A stretch of 64,000 nucleotides of DNA, from assembly GCF_001420605.1 (NCBI RefSeq), contig NZ_LJIZ01000037.1, forward strand, positions 27,871 through 91,870. Reading direction: 5' to 3'. The position numbers were made by a program, and so were the translations under genes. Positions 53,774 to 62,876 of this stretch are shown in pieces. The notes under the pieces are model-generated. The model was not told the origin of the DNA and ran no database searches. It worked only from the letters and a program-made list of their open reading frames with translations. Positions within the stretch are counted from its first letter, which is position 1, and each line of letters opens with the position of its first letter. The DNA comes from Bacillus sp. FJAT-25509 (GTDB taxonomy: Bacteria > Bacillota > Bacilli > Bacillales > Bacillaceae_G).

Positions 53774-54655
53774 TTGATTAAGAAAAAGAATTCTATTGTA
53801 GCATTTGTTTGGGATTTAGTGAAAAAGTGTATGGAAGACGAAATAGTATCTCGTTCAGCGGAGCTAGCATATTACTTAATGCTATCTCTTTTTCCATTTC
53901 TACTTGTTCTAACTCAAGTCGTAACCTATTTACCACTTTCTACTGATCAAATATTGTCATTCTTGAGTCAATATGCTCCGCCAGATGCAATGGCGATTAT
54001 ACGAAGTAACTTGCAGTTAATAATCGGGCAATCACATGGTGGAGTTTTATCAGTAGGGTTAATTGCGACTATTTGGGCTGCGTCCAATGGGATTAATGCA
54101 ATCATCCGAGCACTTAATGATGCGTATGATGTAGAGGATAAACGGAATTACTTTGTTACAAGAGGAATTTCAATTCTTTTAACAATTATTATGATTTTTG
54201 TAATTGTATTCGCATTATTAATACCAGTGTTCGGGAAAGTCATTGCTAAGTCTGTATTTCAATTTTTAGATATATCTCAGGATTTCTTGTCTACTTGGAG
54301 CCTAATTCGGTGGTCACTAAGCTTTGTGATTCTGATGATTGTATTTACTGTTCTATATTCAATTGGACCTAGTAAAGTAGTTCACATTAAAAAGGTATTT
54401 TTTGGTTCGCTATTTGCAACATTTGGATGGATCATTTCTTCATTTGGATTTGCATTTTACGTTGATAATTTTGGTAATTACACAAGTCATTACGGTAGTT
54501 TAGGTGGAATTATTGTTTTAATGATCTGGTTTTTTATTTCGGCAATGGTTGTGATTATTGGTGGAGAGCTTAATGCATTAATAAAGCAAAGACAATATGG
54601 TAAGCACAAAGCTAAACCAAAATTAATTGACCCTAATAAGCCAAATCCAAAATAA
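53774..54655 (+). CDS. yfkH: YihY/BrkB-family membrane protein (YfkH-like)
   Basis: The 293-residue protein with about six helices has SRSAELAYYLMLSLFPFLLVL and, near the C-terminus, YGSLGGIIVLMIWFFISAMVVIIGGELNA, the two hallmark blocks of the family once misannotated as RNase BN. Biochemical role is not settled. It starts at a TTG with GAAGGTG upstream, 17 bp behind the previous gene, and ends the yfkJ-like operon. Confidence 0.87.
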   Translation: MIKKKNSIVAFVWDLVKKCMEDEIVSRSAELAYYLMLSLFPFLLVLTQVVTYLPLSTDQILSFLSQYAPPDAMAIIRSNLQLIIGQSHGGVLSVGLIATIWAASNGINAIIRALNDAYDVEDKRNYFVTRGISILLTIIMIFVIVFALLIPVFGKVIAKSVFQFLDISQDFLSTWSLIRWSLSFVILMIVFTVLYSIGPSKVVHIKKVFFGSLFATFGWIISSFGFAFYVDNFGNYTSHYGSLGGIIVLMIWFFISAMVVIIGGELNALIKQRQYGKHKAKPKLIDPNKPNPK

Positions 54656-54747
54656 TTTCTTCTATAATATAATGGAGTTTTCTTCCATGAGTAGTCTTAT
54701 TTTAGAAAGGTAAACTAATAAAGACTTCAAAAAGGGAGGAACTTCAA

Positions 54748-54861
54748 ATGAGTAATAATAAGAAAAACCATAATGATAAATCAAATAAAAAACAAAAGAG
54801 TAGCTCTCACCCAAAGGGCAAAACTAGCGGTTCTGCAAACGGGCATAATGATTACCATTGA
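54748..54861 (+). CDS. 37-residue hydrophilic small protein
   Basis: AAAGGGAGGA lies 8 bp before an ATG that opens MSNNKKNHNDKSNKKQKSSS and ends NGHNDYH. It is rich in Lys, Asn, Ser and His, without hydrophobic residues, and resembles in composition the minor small acid-soluble spore proteins of Bacillus, though I cannot name one. A terminator follows at 54928. Confidence 0.6.
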   Translation: MSNNKKNHNDKSNKKQKSSSHPKGKTSGSANGHNDYH

Positions 54862-54927
54862 TTTTTAGACTGACTAGAATACTTGCTTTTCCTGCTAAAA
54901 GGCTCATTACTAGTTCAGTTTAGAAGG

Positions 54928-54964
54928 AAAAAGCATCGTACATTTTTGTACGATGCTTTTTTTA
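54928..54964. terminator. Bidirectional terminator
   Basis: AAAGCATCGTAC and GTACGATGCTTT with a 5-nt loop, A- and T-runs on both sides, between convergent genes. Confidence 0.92.
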
Positions 54965-56881
54965 ATCTCTTAATAATCTTAATGAGTTAAGAATAACTAA
55001 AATTGTACTTCCTTCGTGACCGATTACTCCATAAGGTAAATCAATGATTTGTAGGAAATTCGAGCAGATTAGGAATGCGATTACAGTTAGTGAAAAAATA
55101 ATATTTTGTTTTACAATCCTGTTCATGCGTTTTGATAAAGTGATTGCTTTTGATATTTTTGTTAAGTCATTTTTCATTAAAACGACATCTGCAGTTTCTA
55201 AAGCAACTCCAGTTCCTCCGCCCATTGCGATCCCTACATTTGCAGTGGCTAGAGCAGGGGCATCGTTTATACCATCACCAACCATTGCAACTTGACCATA
55301 GTTATCTTTTAGCTTTTTGACAATCGAAACTTTTTCATCCGGTAAGCATGATGCAAAGTATTCATTGATTTCACTTTCTGCAGCAATTGCTTTCGCCGTT
55401 TGTTCTGAGTCACCTGTAATCATGACTGTTTGAACACCTAATTTATTTAAAGTAGATAGGGCTTGCTTTGATTCGTTACGAACTAAATCTTTTAATGAGA
55501 ATATCGCAACAACCTGATCTTGAGTACCTACATAAACAATTGTATTTCCTTCTTGTTCCCACTGTTGTTCAAAATGAATAAGAGGATTTTGTTTCATCGT
55601 TACGAAATCTTTTTTACCTACTCTGTACTCAGAACCATTTAAAATCGCTGATACACCAAAACCAGGGTGGTCATCAATTTGTTCAAATGACGAAGATATT
55701 GTGATTCCTTGTTTCGTTGCGTATTCAACAATTGCTGCAGCTAGTGGGTGAGTTGAAAATCTTTCAATTGAAGCAACGATTGACAATAACTCTGTACGAT
55801 CAAAATCTTCAATTTTCTCAAAACCAGTTACCTCTGGCTTACCAATCGTTAAAGTACCCGTTTTATCGAATGCGATTGCTTTTAATACACCTAATCGCTC
55901 TAAATGAATACCACCTTTAACAAGAATTCCCGACTTTGCTCCATTCGAGATTGCTGATAAAACAGCTGGTGTAATCGATGCTACTAATGCACAAGGTGAT
56001 GCAACAACTAGTAAAATCATTGCTCGATAAAATGTTGTTGTCCATGACCAATCTAATGCAAAATGCGGTAAAAACATCATGAATAATACGGCAATTAATA
56101 CGCCTTTAACATAAACACCTTCAAATCTCTCAATAAATTGTTGAGAAGGAGTTTGTTCACTTTGAGCTGTTTGAACAAGATTAATGATTTTTTGGAAAAG
56201 AGTCTCATCACTATGTTTCGTAATTTCTACTACTAGCGTTCCTTTAATGTTAATCGTTCCAGCAAACACTTCATCATTTAAGTTTTTTACTACTGGAATT
56301 GATTCACCAGTAAGAGCAGCTTCATCTACTAAAGTTTCTCCTTTAACGATCTGACCATCAGCAGGAATACGTTCTCCAGCTTTAATTAAAATATAATCAC
56401 CAATGTTTAGACTTTTAATGCTGACGACTTCTTCAACTTCATCGACTAATCGAATTGCCGTTTGTGGCTGAAGTGATAATAATGAAGAAATTTCTTTATT
56501 TGTTTTATTTAACGTATATGTTTCAAGTGCGCCACTTAAAGCAAATATGAAAATCAGTACGGCACCCTCAGTCCAATAGCCAATTGCAGCTGAACCAACT
56601 GCCGCAATAATCATTAGCATTTCAACGTTTAGTTCCTTTTCAGCAATCGTATCTTCAATACCTTCTTTTGCCTTTGCATATCCTCCAATACAAAATGCTA
56701 AAACATATAAAATAATCGACATGATTGAATGATCGTTCTTAACGAATGTAGCAATTAGAATTAATACACCAGAAACTAAAGCGGCAATTAATTCTCCATG
56801 TTTTGAAAGAAATGATGTAGATTCCACATGGTCGGCTTCATATGTAGCATGAATCGTAGTAACTTTTGGACTTGCTTCCAT
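54962..56881 (-). CDS. pfeT: P1B-type metal-transporting ATPase, PfeT/ZosA-like
   Basis: The 639-residue pump has no N-terminal HMA domain but all P-type motifs: TGES in the actuator domain, SPCALV in the metal-binding helix, DKTGTLT with the phosphorylated Asp, HPLA in the nucleotide domain (STHPLAAAIV), and GDGINDAPA at the hinge. Length and the ITPAVLSAISNGAKSGILVKGG stretch fit B. subtilis PfeT (formerly ZosA), a PerR-controlled Fe2+ efflux pump. A PerR-like box and a palindromic leader lie upstream. A CadA-like Zn/Cd substrate is the alternative. Confidence 0.85.
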   Translation of the reverse strand: MEASPKVTTIHATYEADHVESTSFLSKHGELIAALVSGVLILIATFVKNDHSIMSIILYVLAFCIGGYAKAKEGIEDTIAEKELNVEMLMIIAAVGSAAIGYWTEGAVLIFIFALSGALETYTLNKTNKEISSLLSLQPQTAIRLVDEVEEVVSIKSLNIGDYILIKAGERIPADGQIVKGETLVDEAALTGESIPVVKNLNDEVFAGTINIKGTLVVEITKHSDETLFQKIINLVQTAQSEQTPSQQFIERFEGVYVKGVLIAVLFMMFLPHFALDWSWTTTFYRAMILLVVASPCALVASITPAVLSAISNGAKSGILVKGGIHLERLGVLKAIAFDKTGTLTIGKPEVTGFEKIEDFDRTELLSIVASIERFSTHPLAAAIVEYATKQGITISSSFEQIDDHPGFGVSAILNGSEYRVGKKDFVTMKQNPLIHFEQQWEQEGNTIVYVGTQDQVVAIFSLKDLVRNESKQALSTLNKLGVQTVMITGDSEQTAKAIAAESEINEYFASCLPDEKVSIVKKLKDNYGQVAMVGDGINDAPALATANVGIAMGGGTGVALETADVVLMKNDLTKISKAITLSKRMNRIVKQNIIFSLTVIAFLICSNFLQIIDLPYGVIGHEGSTILVILNSLRLLRD

Positions 56882-56934
56882 AATAAATACCCCTTTCTTA
56901 TTTTCAATTGAGAAAAATAATCAAATTCACTATC

Positions 56935-56987
56935 CTTATAAAACGACGAAAGCTGCCGTCCTAGGACAGCAGCGTACATTTTATAAG
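56935..56987 (-). promoter_or_regulatory. 53-bp composite palindrome in the metal ATPase leader
   Basis: Outer perfect arms CTTATAAAA/TTTTATAAG, then GCTG/CAGC, then GTCCTAGGAC at the centre. It lies about 55-105 bp before the start codon. There is no T-run after it on the minus strand, so it is more likely a protein-binding site or an RNA structure in the leader than a terminator. Confidence 0.6.
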
Positions 56988-57037
56988 ACCTTACTATTTA
57001 TTTAATCTCTTAGTTGTGTAGTTTACAGATTTCTTAA

Positions 57038-57052
57038 TTAAAATAATTCTTA
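57038..57052. promoter_or_regulatory. PerR/Fur-like box upstream of the metal ATPase
   Basis: TTAAAATAATTCTTA matches 11 of the 14 fixed positions of TTATAATNATTATAA. Regulation by PerR is known for pfeT in B. subtilis; here it is inferred. Beyond it, 57053-57370 holds no gene. Confidence 0.45.
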
Positions 57053-57370
57053 TTAAATATATATTACCACATTCCTTTAAATGTGAAGAAAAAATTTGCT
57101 TTTAAATTAAAAAAATTTTAATGATGTGATCGAGTTGTGAAATTAGATGTAGGTGTGGGGTGGACAGGAATTCAGTCTGCCCTATTAAATTTTACCGGTT
57201 CTATCAAATAATAAAATTTTTGACGTTCATTAAAGAATTTTAAGCATCCAACCGATATTTATACAGTAAGCACATAAATACATATTTGTTACTACATTAA
57301 AAGCTAATTCATCTATTTCAAACTCATAAAAGTATAGCAAATATAAATAAAATAAAAGCTGGTGAAGATT

Positions 57371-58531
57371 TTGAAGAAAAAAATTATACAATCAATTGCA
57401 ATCATAGGATCTGTTTCATGTATTAATTCTATGGATCTATTAGAAGCGGATGCAGAAAGTACAACTGTAAATCAACCTAAAGCATCGATCTCATACGTGG
57501 ATTACTATATCTCAACAGGGAACGGAGTACGTATTCGTTCAGGGGCAGGAACGAATTATAGTATTTTAGGAAGTGTAAATAAGAATGCTAAATTAGATGT
57601 CATCTCTTCCACAAATGGTTGGTATAAGATTAATTATAAGGGGAGAATGGGCTACATAAGCGGTACTTATGTTAAAAAACAAAGTAGTAATGTTGAAAAT
57701 GAAAAAATAGAAAACAATACTTCCAATTATATCTCAACCGGGAACGGGGTACGTATTCGTTCGGGAGCAGGAACGAATTACAGTATTTTAGGAAGTGTAA
57801 ATAAGAATGCTAAATTAGATGTTAAATCTTCCGCAAATGGTTGGTACAAGATTATTTATCAAGGAAGAATTGGCTACATAAGTGGCACTTATGTTCAGAA
57901 ACAAAAGAATATTGAAGATGAAAACCCAGTATACAATACGACTAAATATATTGTAACTGGGGCCAGAGTAAATATTCGCTCAGGTGCGGGAACGAATTAC
58001 AATATAATAGGAAGTGCGACAAAAATGCAGAAGTTAGACGTTATTTCAACTTCAAATGGTTGGCGCAAAATAAACTATCAAGGAAAAATCGGTTATATAA
58101 GTGCTGGATATACTGAAAAAGAAATTGATCAATCAAATGGTTCGACTAGCGATATTGATGAGCAAAATATGATTTCCTTTGCAAAACAATTTTTAGGTGT
58201 TCCCTATAAGTGGGCAGGAGTATCGCCTACTGGTTTTGATTGCAGTGGCTTTATTTATTATGTCCTTAAGGAAAATGGTAAGCCATTTGGAAGAACAAAT
58301 GTATCAGGTTATTGGCAGAACAATACTTCATTCCAAAAAGTAACAACTTCACAGCCTGGTGATTTGATATTTTTTCAAAATACATACACATATGGACCAT
58401 CACACATGGGGATTATGTTAAATCAAAATGAATTTATTCAAGCCGGTACCAGTAAAGGTGTTACAATTTCAAATCTAAATGACTCATATTGGCAAAAGCA
58501 TTTTTTAGGGTATAAGCGAATAAAATCATAA
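57371..58531 (+). CDS. Cell-wall hydrolase: three SH3 domains + NlpC/P60
   Basis: About 386 residues: signal-like N-terminus, three bacterial SH3 repeats (GNGVRIRSGAGTNYSILG in the first two, ARVNIRSGAGTNYNIIG in the third) that bind the wall, and a C-terminal NlpC/P60 endopeptidase with the catalytic Cys in FDCSGF and His in SHMGIM. It probably cuts gamma-D-Glu-diaminopimelate stems. The first two SH3 repeats are almost identical in DNA (57507-57600 and 57728-57822), a recent duplication. A GTG at 57362 also opens the frame, but GGTGA precedes the TTG at 57371 better. Confidence 0.88.
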   Translation: MKKKIIQSIAIIGSVSCINSMDLLEADAESTTVNQPKASISYVDYYISTGNGVRIRSGAGTNYSILGSVNKNAKLDVISSTNGWYKINYKGRMGYISGTYVKKQSSNVENEKIENNTSNYISTGNGVRIRSGAGTNYSILGSVNKNAKLDVKSSANGWYKIIYQGRIGYISGTYVQKQKNIEDENPVYNTTKYIVTGARVNIRSGAGTNYNIIGSATKMQKLDVISTSNGWRKINYQGKIGYISAGYTEKEIDQSNGSTSDIDEQNMISFAKQFLGVPYKWAGVSPTGFDCSGFIYYVLKENGKPFGRTNVSGYWQNNTSFQKVTTSQPGDLIFFQNTYTYGPSHMGIMLNQNEFIQAGTSKGVTISNLNDSYWQKHFLGYKRIKS

Positions 58532-58692
58532 AAATTTTAAGTACAAATCCTCATAAATTACTTTTATAAAGATTCTCAACAATTGTCTTTACCTTTAGGA
58601 CTTTCTTATAATAAAACGAATAGAAGGAATGCCCTATTGATGATAGAATAAACTGTATTCTATAGAGAGAAAAAGGCTTATGGAGGGAAACA

Positions 58693-59637
58693 ATGTCTGC
58701 AAAGAGATTTTTTACACATCCTTTGGGAGTGATTGCATCAGCGGTTATTACAACTTTTTTATGGGGAAGCGCATTTCCGTTTATTAAGCTAAGTTATGAG
58801 CACTTGCATATTGAGAAGAATGAAATTTGGAAGCAAATGATTTTTGCGGGTTATCGTTTCTTTTTGGCCTCATTATTAATTTTAATATTTTTTACGATAA
58901 TTGGTAGAAAGTTAACTTTTAAGCGAGATACTTTTTTTGTAGTAGGAAAAGTAGGTTTGTTTCAAACGTTTTTACAATATGTGTTGTTTTATATTGGATT
59001 GAGTTTTTCGACGGGAGTTCAAGGCTCGATTATTGCCGGAACGACTTCGTTTTTTCAACTTTTAGCAGCGCATTTTATGTATAAAAATGATCGTTTAAAC
59101 TTGCGTAAGATTCTTGGTGTAACAGTAGGGTTTGCGGGTGTGATTATTGTGAATATTACAAAAGGCACGCTTTCTTTACATTTAGGAATTGGCGAGATTT
59201 TATTATTGTTTGCAATGGCATTTGGTGGATATGGTAATGTACTTGCTAAGGAAGCTGCAAAGAAAGTGGATGTTGCCTATTTAACGGCATATCAAATGAT
59301 GATCGGTTCGATTGGATTGTTATTAATTGGTGGTTTAACGGCAGGATTTTTACCGTTCCACTTTGATTTAAAAACGTTTGGCATGTTAGTTTATTTATCG
59401 ATACTTTCATCTGTAGGTTTCATTCTGTGGAACAATGTCATGAAATACAACCAAGTTGGAAAAGTATCAATGTACTTATTCTTAGTTCCTGTTTTTGGTG
59501 TAATTTTATCATCAATCATGCTGAATGAAGTGTTATCTTATCTTGTATTTATTGGTTTAATTATGGTTACGTCAGGTATTATCATTGTGAATTATCAAAA
59601 GGATCAACGCAGCACTCATATGAAGAGTGCGTCTTGA
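58693..59637 (+). CDS. EamA-family (DMT superfamily) transporter
   Basis: The 314-residue, ten-helix protein has two EamA repeats. The first starts TFLWGSAFPFIKLSYEHL and includes the QTFLQYVLFYIGLSFSTG loop. Members export metabolites or amino acids; the substrate is unknown here. GGAGGG lies just before the ATG and a strong terminator follows. Confidence 0.87.
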   Translation: MSAKRFFTHPLGVIASAVITTFLWGSAFPFIKLSYEHLHIEKNEIWKQMIFAGYRFFLASLLILIFFTIIGRKLTFKRDTFFVVGKVGLFQTFLQYVLFYIGLSFSTGVQGSIIAGTTSFFQLLAAHFMYKNDRLNLRKILGVTVGFAGVIIVNITKGTLSLHLGIGEILLLFAMAFGGYGNVLAKEAAKKVDVAYLTAYQMMIGSIGLLLIGGLTAGFLPFHFDLKTFGMLVYLSILSSVGFILWNNVMKYNQVGKVSMYLFLVPVFGVILSSIMLNEVLSYLVFIGLIMVTSGIIIVNYQKDQRSTHMKSAS

Positions 59638-59661
59638 CTCGAATAGAATGCATCCCGAATA

Positions 59662-59707
59662 AAAGCAACTCCACTTTTTAATAATAATGTGGAGTTGCTT
59701 TTTTTGT
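59662..59707 (+). terminator. Terminator after the EamA gene
   Basis: AAAGCAACTCCAC and GTGGAGTTGCTTT are perfect 13-bp arms, followed by TTTTTTT. Confidence 0.92.
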
Positions 59708-59770
59708 AAATCGTTGTGAGGGTAGGTACATAGTTGTCAAAGATTGATAAAGCAGTTGAAACAGTTGTAG

Positions 59771-59896
59771 ATGATGCTTCCACAATGGAATTTAGCACTT
59801 GCCGGATTAGTTTTAGGCATTATGCCATTATTGATCTTTTTCTTCGATGCCCAAAAGCAAATTATCCGTAGTATTACGAGTGGTTCTATAAAGTAA
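59771..59896 (+). pseudogene. C-terminal remnant of a sugar ABC transporter permease
   Basis: A frame reading QWNLALAGLVLGIMPLLIFF and ending DAQKQIIRSITSGSIK matches the C-terminal helix and tail of MalG-type carbohydrate permeases (usual end: FQKQFIRGLTAGSVK). Only about 37 codons remain, after an in-frame stop, and the rest of the permease and its partner are missing. The binding-protein gene starts 15 bp later, exactly where it would in an intact operon. Confidence 0.7.
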
Positions 59897-59911
59897 GGTA
59901 AGGAGGAACAT

Positions 59912-61186
59912 ATGAATAATAAATTATTTAAGTCGATTGCCGTTTTATCAACTAGTATGTTGTTGTTTACTGGATGTAATAATAAAAAACAAGAAACAAA
60001 AAAGCCTAGTACAGGTGAAAAAATCACATTAAATATTTTCCAGTTTAAAGCTGAAATTGCAAAAGATCTAGAGGCTTTAGCAAAGGAATATCAAAAGGAA
60101 AATAAAAATGTTACGGTAAAGGTTCAAACAGTAGGTGGAGGTGCAGATTATGGAGCAGCATTGAAAGCTCAATTTGCATCAGGAAATGAACCCGATATTT
60201 TCAATAATGGTGGTTACCAAGAGGCTGTTACTTGGAAAGACAAACTTGAGGACTTGTCGGATCAAGATTGGGTGAAGGATTTATATCCAGAAACAGAAAA
60301 ACCGATGACAGTTGGTGGGAAATTACTCGGAATGCCTATGAACACAGAAGGCTATGGATTCATTTATAATAAAGATTTATTTGATAAAGCTGGTATTACA
60401 CAATTGCCAAAAACATTAACTGAATTAGAGGCAACTGCAAAAAAATTAAAAGACGCTGGCATTACACCGTTTTCAGTTGGATATGGTGAATGGTGGATTC
60501 TAGGAATTCATTTATTAAATATTCCATTCGCACAACAGCCGGACCCAGATAAATTTATCGCCGATTTAAATGCAAGCAAAGTAAAAATCTCTGATAATGA
60601 TAAATTTAAGGAGTTTATAAAATTATTTGATTTAACGATTAAATATGGAAATAAAAATCCATTAACAACGGATTACAATACGCAAGTTACAAATTTTGCA
60701 TCTGGAAAAACAGCTATGATGCAACAAGGAAACTGGACACAAGGTATGATTGATGGCATTACGCCAAATATGAAACTTGGTCTATTACCAATGCCGATTA
60801 ATGATGATAAAAACGCAATGGACAAAATTCCTGTCGGTGTACCAAATAACTGGGTAGTTAACAAAAATTCAAAAAACAAAGAAGAAGCGAAGAAGTTTTT
60901 AAATTGGATGGTTTCTTCTGATACAGGTAAAAAATATATCGTTGAAAAGTTTAGATTTATTCCAGCAGTTAAAACAATTGAAGGAAAAGGCCTAGGACCA
61001 ATAGCTGACGATATTCAAAAATACTCAACTGACGGAAAAGTACTTTCATGGAACTGGTTTAAATATCCAAATGGTGCAACAAACGAATTTGGTGCCTCAA
61101 TGCAAGCTTATGTTGGAGGACAAAAAAATCCACAGCAATTACTGCAATCGCTTCAGGATTCTTGGGATAAGCTTAAAAACCAGTAA
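59912..61186 (+). CDS. Extracellular sugar-binding lipoprotein of an ABC transporter
   Basis: The 424-residue family 1 solute-binding protein has a lipobox (LLFTGCNN), the early LNIFQFKAE strand, EPDIFNNGGYQEAV, and MNTEGYGFIYNKDLFDKAG in the hinge region. It should bind a mono- or oligosaccharide outside the membrane. It is intact with AAGGAGG before the ATG, but no complete permease or ATPase gene is near, so it may be orphaned or serve a transporter encoded elsewhere. Confidence 0.88.
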   Translation: MNNKLFKSIAVLSTSMLLFTGCNNKKQETKKPSTGEKITLNIFQFKAEIAKDLEALAKEYQKENKNVTVKVQTVGGGADYGAALKAQFASGNEPDIFNNGGYQEAVTWKDKLEDLSDQDWVKDLYPETEKPMTVGGKLLGMPMNTEGYGFIYNKDLFDKAGITQLPKTLTELEATAKKLKDAGITPFSVGYGEWWILGIHLLNIPFAQQPDPDKFIADLNASKVKISDNDKFKEFIKLFDLTIKYGNKNPLTTDYNTQVTNFASGKTAMMQQGNWTQGMIDGITPNMKLGLLPMPINDDKNAMDKIPVGVPNNWVVNKNSKNKEEAKKFLNWMVSSDTGKKYIVEKFRFIPAVKTIEGKGLGPIADDIQKYSTDGKVLSWNWFKYPNGATNEFGASMQAYVGGQKNPQQLLQSLQDSWDKLKNQ

Positions 61187-61203
61187 GCGAAGAAGAAATT
61201 TAA

Positions 61204-61248
61204 GGCAAACCTTATTTCGAAATAATTTCGAGTGAGGTTTGTTTTTTT
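61204..61248 (+). terminator. Terminator after the sugar-binding protein
   Basis: CAAACCT and AGGTTTG arms with inner TTTCGAAA-type pairing, followed by TTTTTT. Confidence 0.8.
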
Positions 61249-61402
61249 GTATAATGATTTTATCAATGGATTATCAATTGGAAGATTTTATGTGATGAAC
61301 CGATTTAATTATCGTGATATAGTAATTAACGTTATGAAAATAAATGAAATTCCTGAGTTTAACCTAGATAAATAGATTAATAGTAAGGGAGAGTAATCAA
61401 AT

Positions 61403-62317
61403 ATGAAAAAATCGATTAAAAATGTTATTTTATCAACTACGATTGTCTTTTCTTTAGGAACAGTAGTCGGACCAGCGAATGCTGCTACTGTTGTCAAACC
61501 ACAAGTTGCGACAAAGAAGCCAGCAACAAAAACGATTGCTCCAGTGAAGCTTCCAGCAAATGAATCAGTTAAAAAGATGGCACTTGAAATCACTTCATGG
61601 TATGAAACATCATCATCTGGATCTGATGCATTTGGTGCAACAAGTGGTAATTTCGACGGTGCCGGTCTATCTTTTGGCGCGCTTCAAGAAAACTTTGGAA
61701 CAGAAACGATCCAACCAATTATGAAAAATATGTTCGCAAATCATAATGATATTGTCCTAAAAGCTTTCAATGGAGACGTTGATTCTTATAATATATTTAA
61801 AAATGTAATTATGAACAAAACGACAAAAGAACAGGTAGCTTGGGGAAATTCAATAACTGACCCTAATAATAAATACCAAGTTGTAGAGCCTTGGAAAACT
61901 TACTTTAAAAATCTAGGTACAAGTAAAGAATGTATTGATGAACAAGTAAATGCTTCAAAATGGTACTTCGATCAAGCAGAAAAGTATTACAAGACATTCG
62001 GATTATGGACAAAAAGAGGATATGCATTAATGTTTGATATATTTGTTCAAAGTGGTGCAATATCGGATAAAACAAAAAATTTAATACTAGATGACTTTAA
62101 AAAAATTGATACAAAAAACATGACAAAAGAACAAATCGAAACGAAAAAAATGAATATTATCGTTAACCGTCGTGCTGCAGATGTAAATGAACAATGGAGA
62201 GATTCATGGAAATCAAGAAAATCAGTAATTGCGAACGGCAGCGGAACTGTTGTTGGTTATGGAGACTTCTTTGATGTAACTCCGTATGGTGCGACATTAA
62301 CACATGTTAATAAGTAA
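61403..62317 (+). CDS. Secreted lysozyme-superfamily-like protein
   Basis: The 304-residue protein has a clear signal peptide (cut near GPANAA), a Lys/Pro/Thr linker and a domain starting KKMALEITSWYETSSSG. Glu in WYETSSSG, then GAGLSFGALQENFGT, recalls the Glu-loop-GLSFG layout of lysozyme/chitosanase-like (GH46-fold) hydrolases and some phage lysins. A wall- or chitosan-degrading role is likely, but I cannot assign the family firmly. Monocistronic, with AAGGGAG before the ATG. Confidence 0.6.
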   Translation: MKKSIKNVILSTTIVFSLGTVVGPANAATVVKPQVATKKPATKTIAPVKLPANESVKKMALEITSWYETSSSGSDAFGATSGNFDGAGLSFGALQENFGTETIQPIMKNMFANHNDIVLKAFNGDVDSYNIFKNVIMNKTTKEQVAWGNSITDPNNKYQVVEPWKTYFKNLGTSKECIDEQVNASKWYFDQAEKYYKTFGLWTKRGYALMFDIFVQSGAISDKTKNLILDDFKKIDTKNMTKEQIETKKMNIIVNRRAADVNEQWRDSWKSRKSVIANGSGTVVGYGDFFDVTPYGATLTHVNK

Positions 62318-62328
62318 GTTTTTTGATG

Positions 62329-62358
62329 AAGGAGTCCAAATTTGGACTTCCTTTTTTT
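62329..62358 (+). terminator. Terminator after the lysozyme-like gene
   Basis: AAGGAGTCCAAA and TTTGGACTTCCTT arms with one bulge, then TTTTTT. Confidence 0.85.
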
Positions 62359-62481
62359 ATTGTGCACTGATCTATTTCATTTTTTTAATAAGAAATATGA
62401 GATTTGATTTTCTAATGGGAATATTAAAAAGGAAGTATACACTAGCTTTTGGATAAAATAATTTCTTAGGAGAGATCAATT

Positions 62482-62823
62482 GTGCATTGGTATTTAAAAG
62501 TATTAAAGAATTATGTAGGATTTCATGGCAGAGCGAGTCGAACTGAATTTTGGATGTTCATGTTAATTAATGCAATTATTACTATTTTACTTAGTATATT
62601 AGATAACTTTGCAAATACAGATAACATGATTTCAGGAATTTATGGTTTGCTTACCTTGCTGCCACTAATTGCAGTCGGTGTTCGCAGATTACATGATATT
62701 GGTAAAAGTGGTTGGTGGTATTTAATTAGTTTAATTCCGTTTATAGGATCAATTATTTTATTAATACTTGCTTGTTTTAAAAGTGAAAATCACGAGAATC
62801 GTTTTGGACCAGTTCCAAGATAA
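62482..62823 (+). CDS. DUF805 membrane protein, copy 1
   Basis: The 113-residue protein has four helices and the DUF805 hallmarks: FHGRASRTEFWMF near the start and AVGVRRLHDIGKSGWW in the middle, ending NRFGPVP. Function unknown. It starts at a GTG with GGAGAG upstream. A paralogue lies about 1 kb downstream. Confidence 0.88.
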   Translation: MHWYLKVLKNYVGFHGRASRTEFWMFMLINAIITILLSILDNFANTDNMISGIYGLLTLLPLIAVGVRRLHDIGKSGWWYLISLIPFIGSIILLILACFKSENHENRFGPVPR

Positions 62824-62876
62824 GATTAAAAGTAATAATATTCATTGGGTATTAGGAAAAGACTTAATGTACCATA

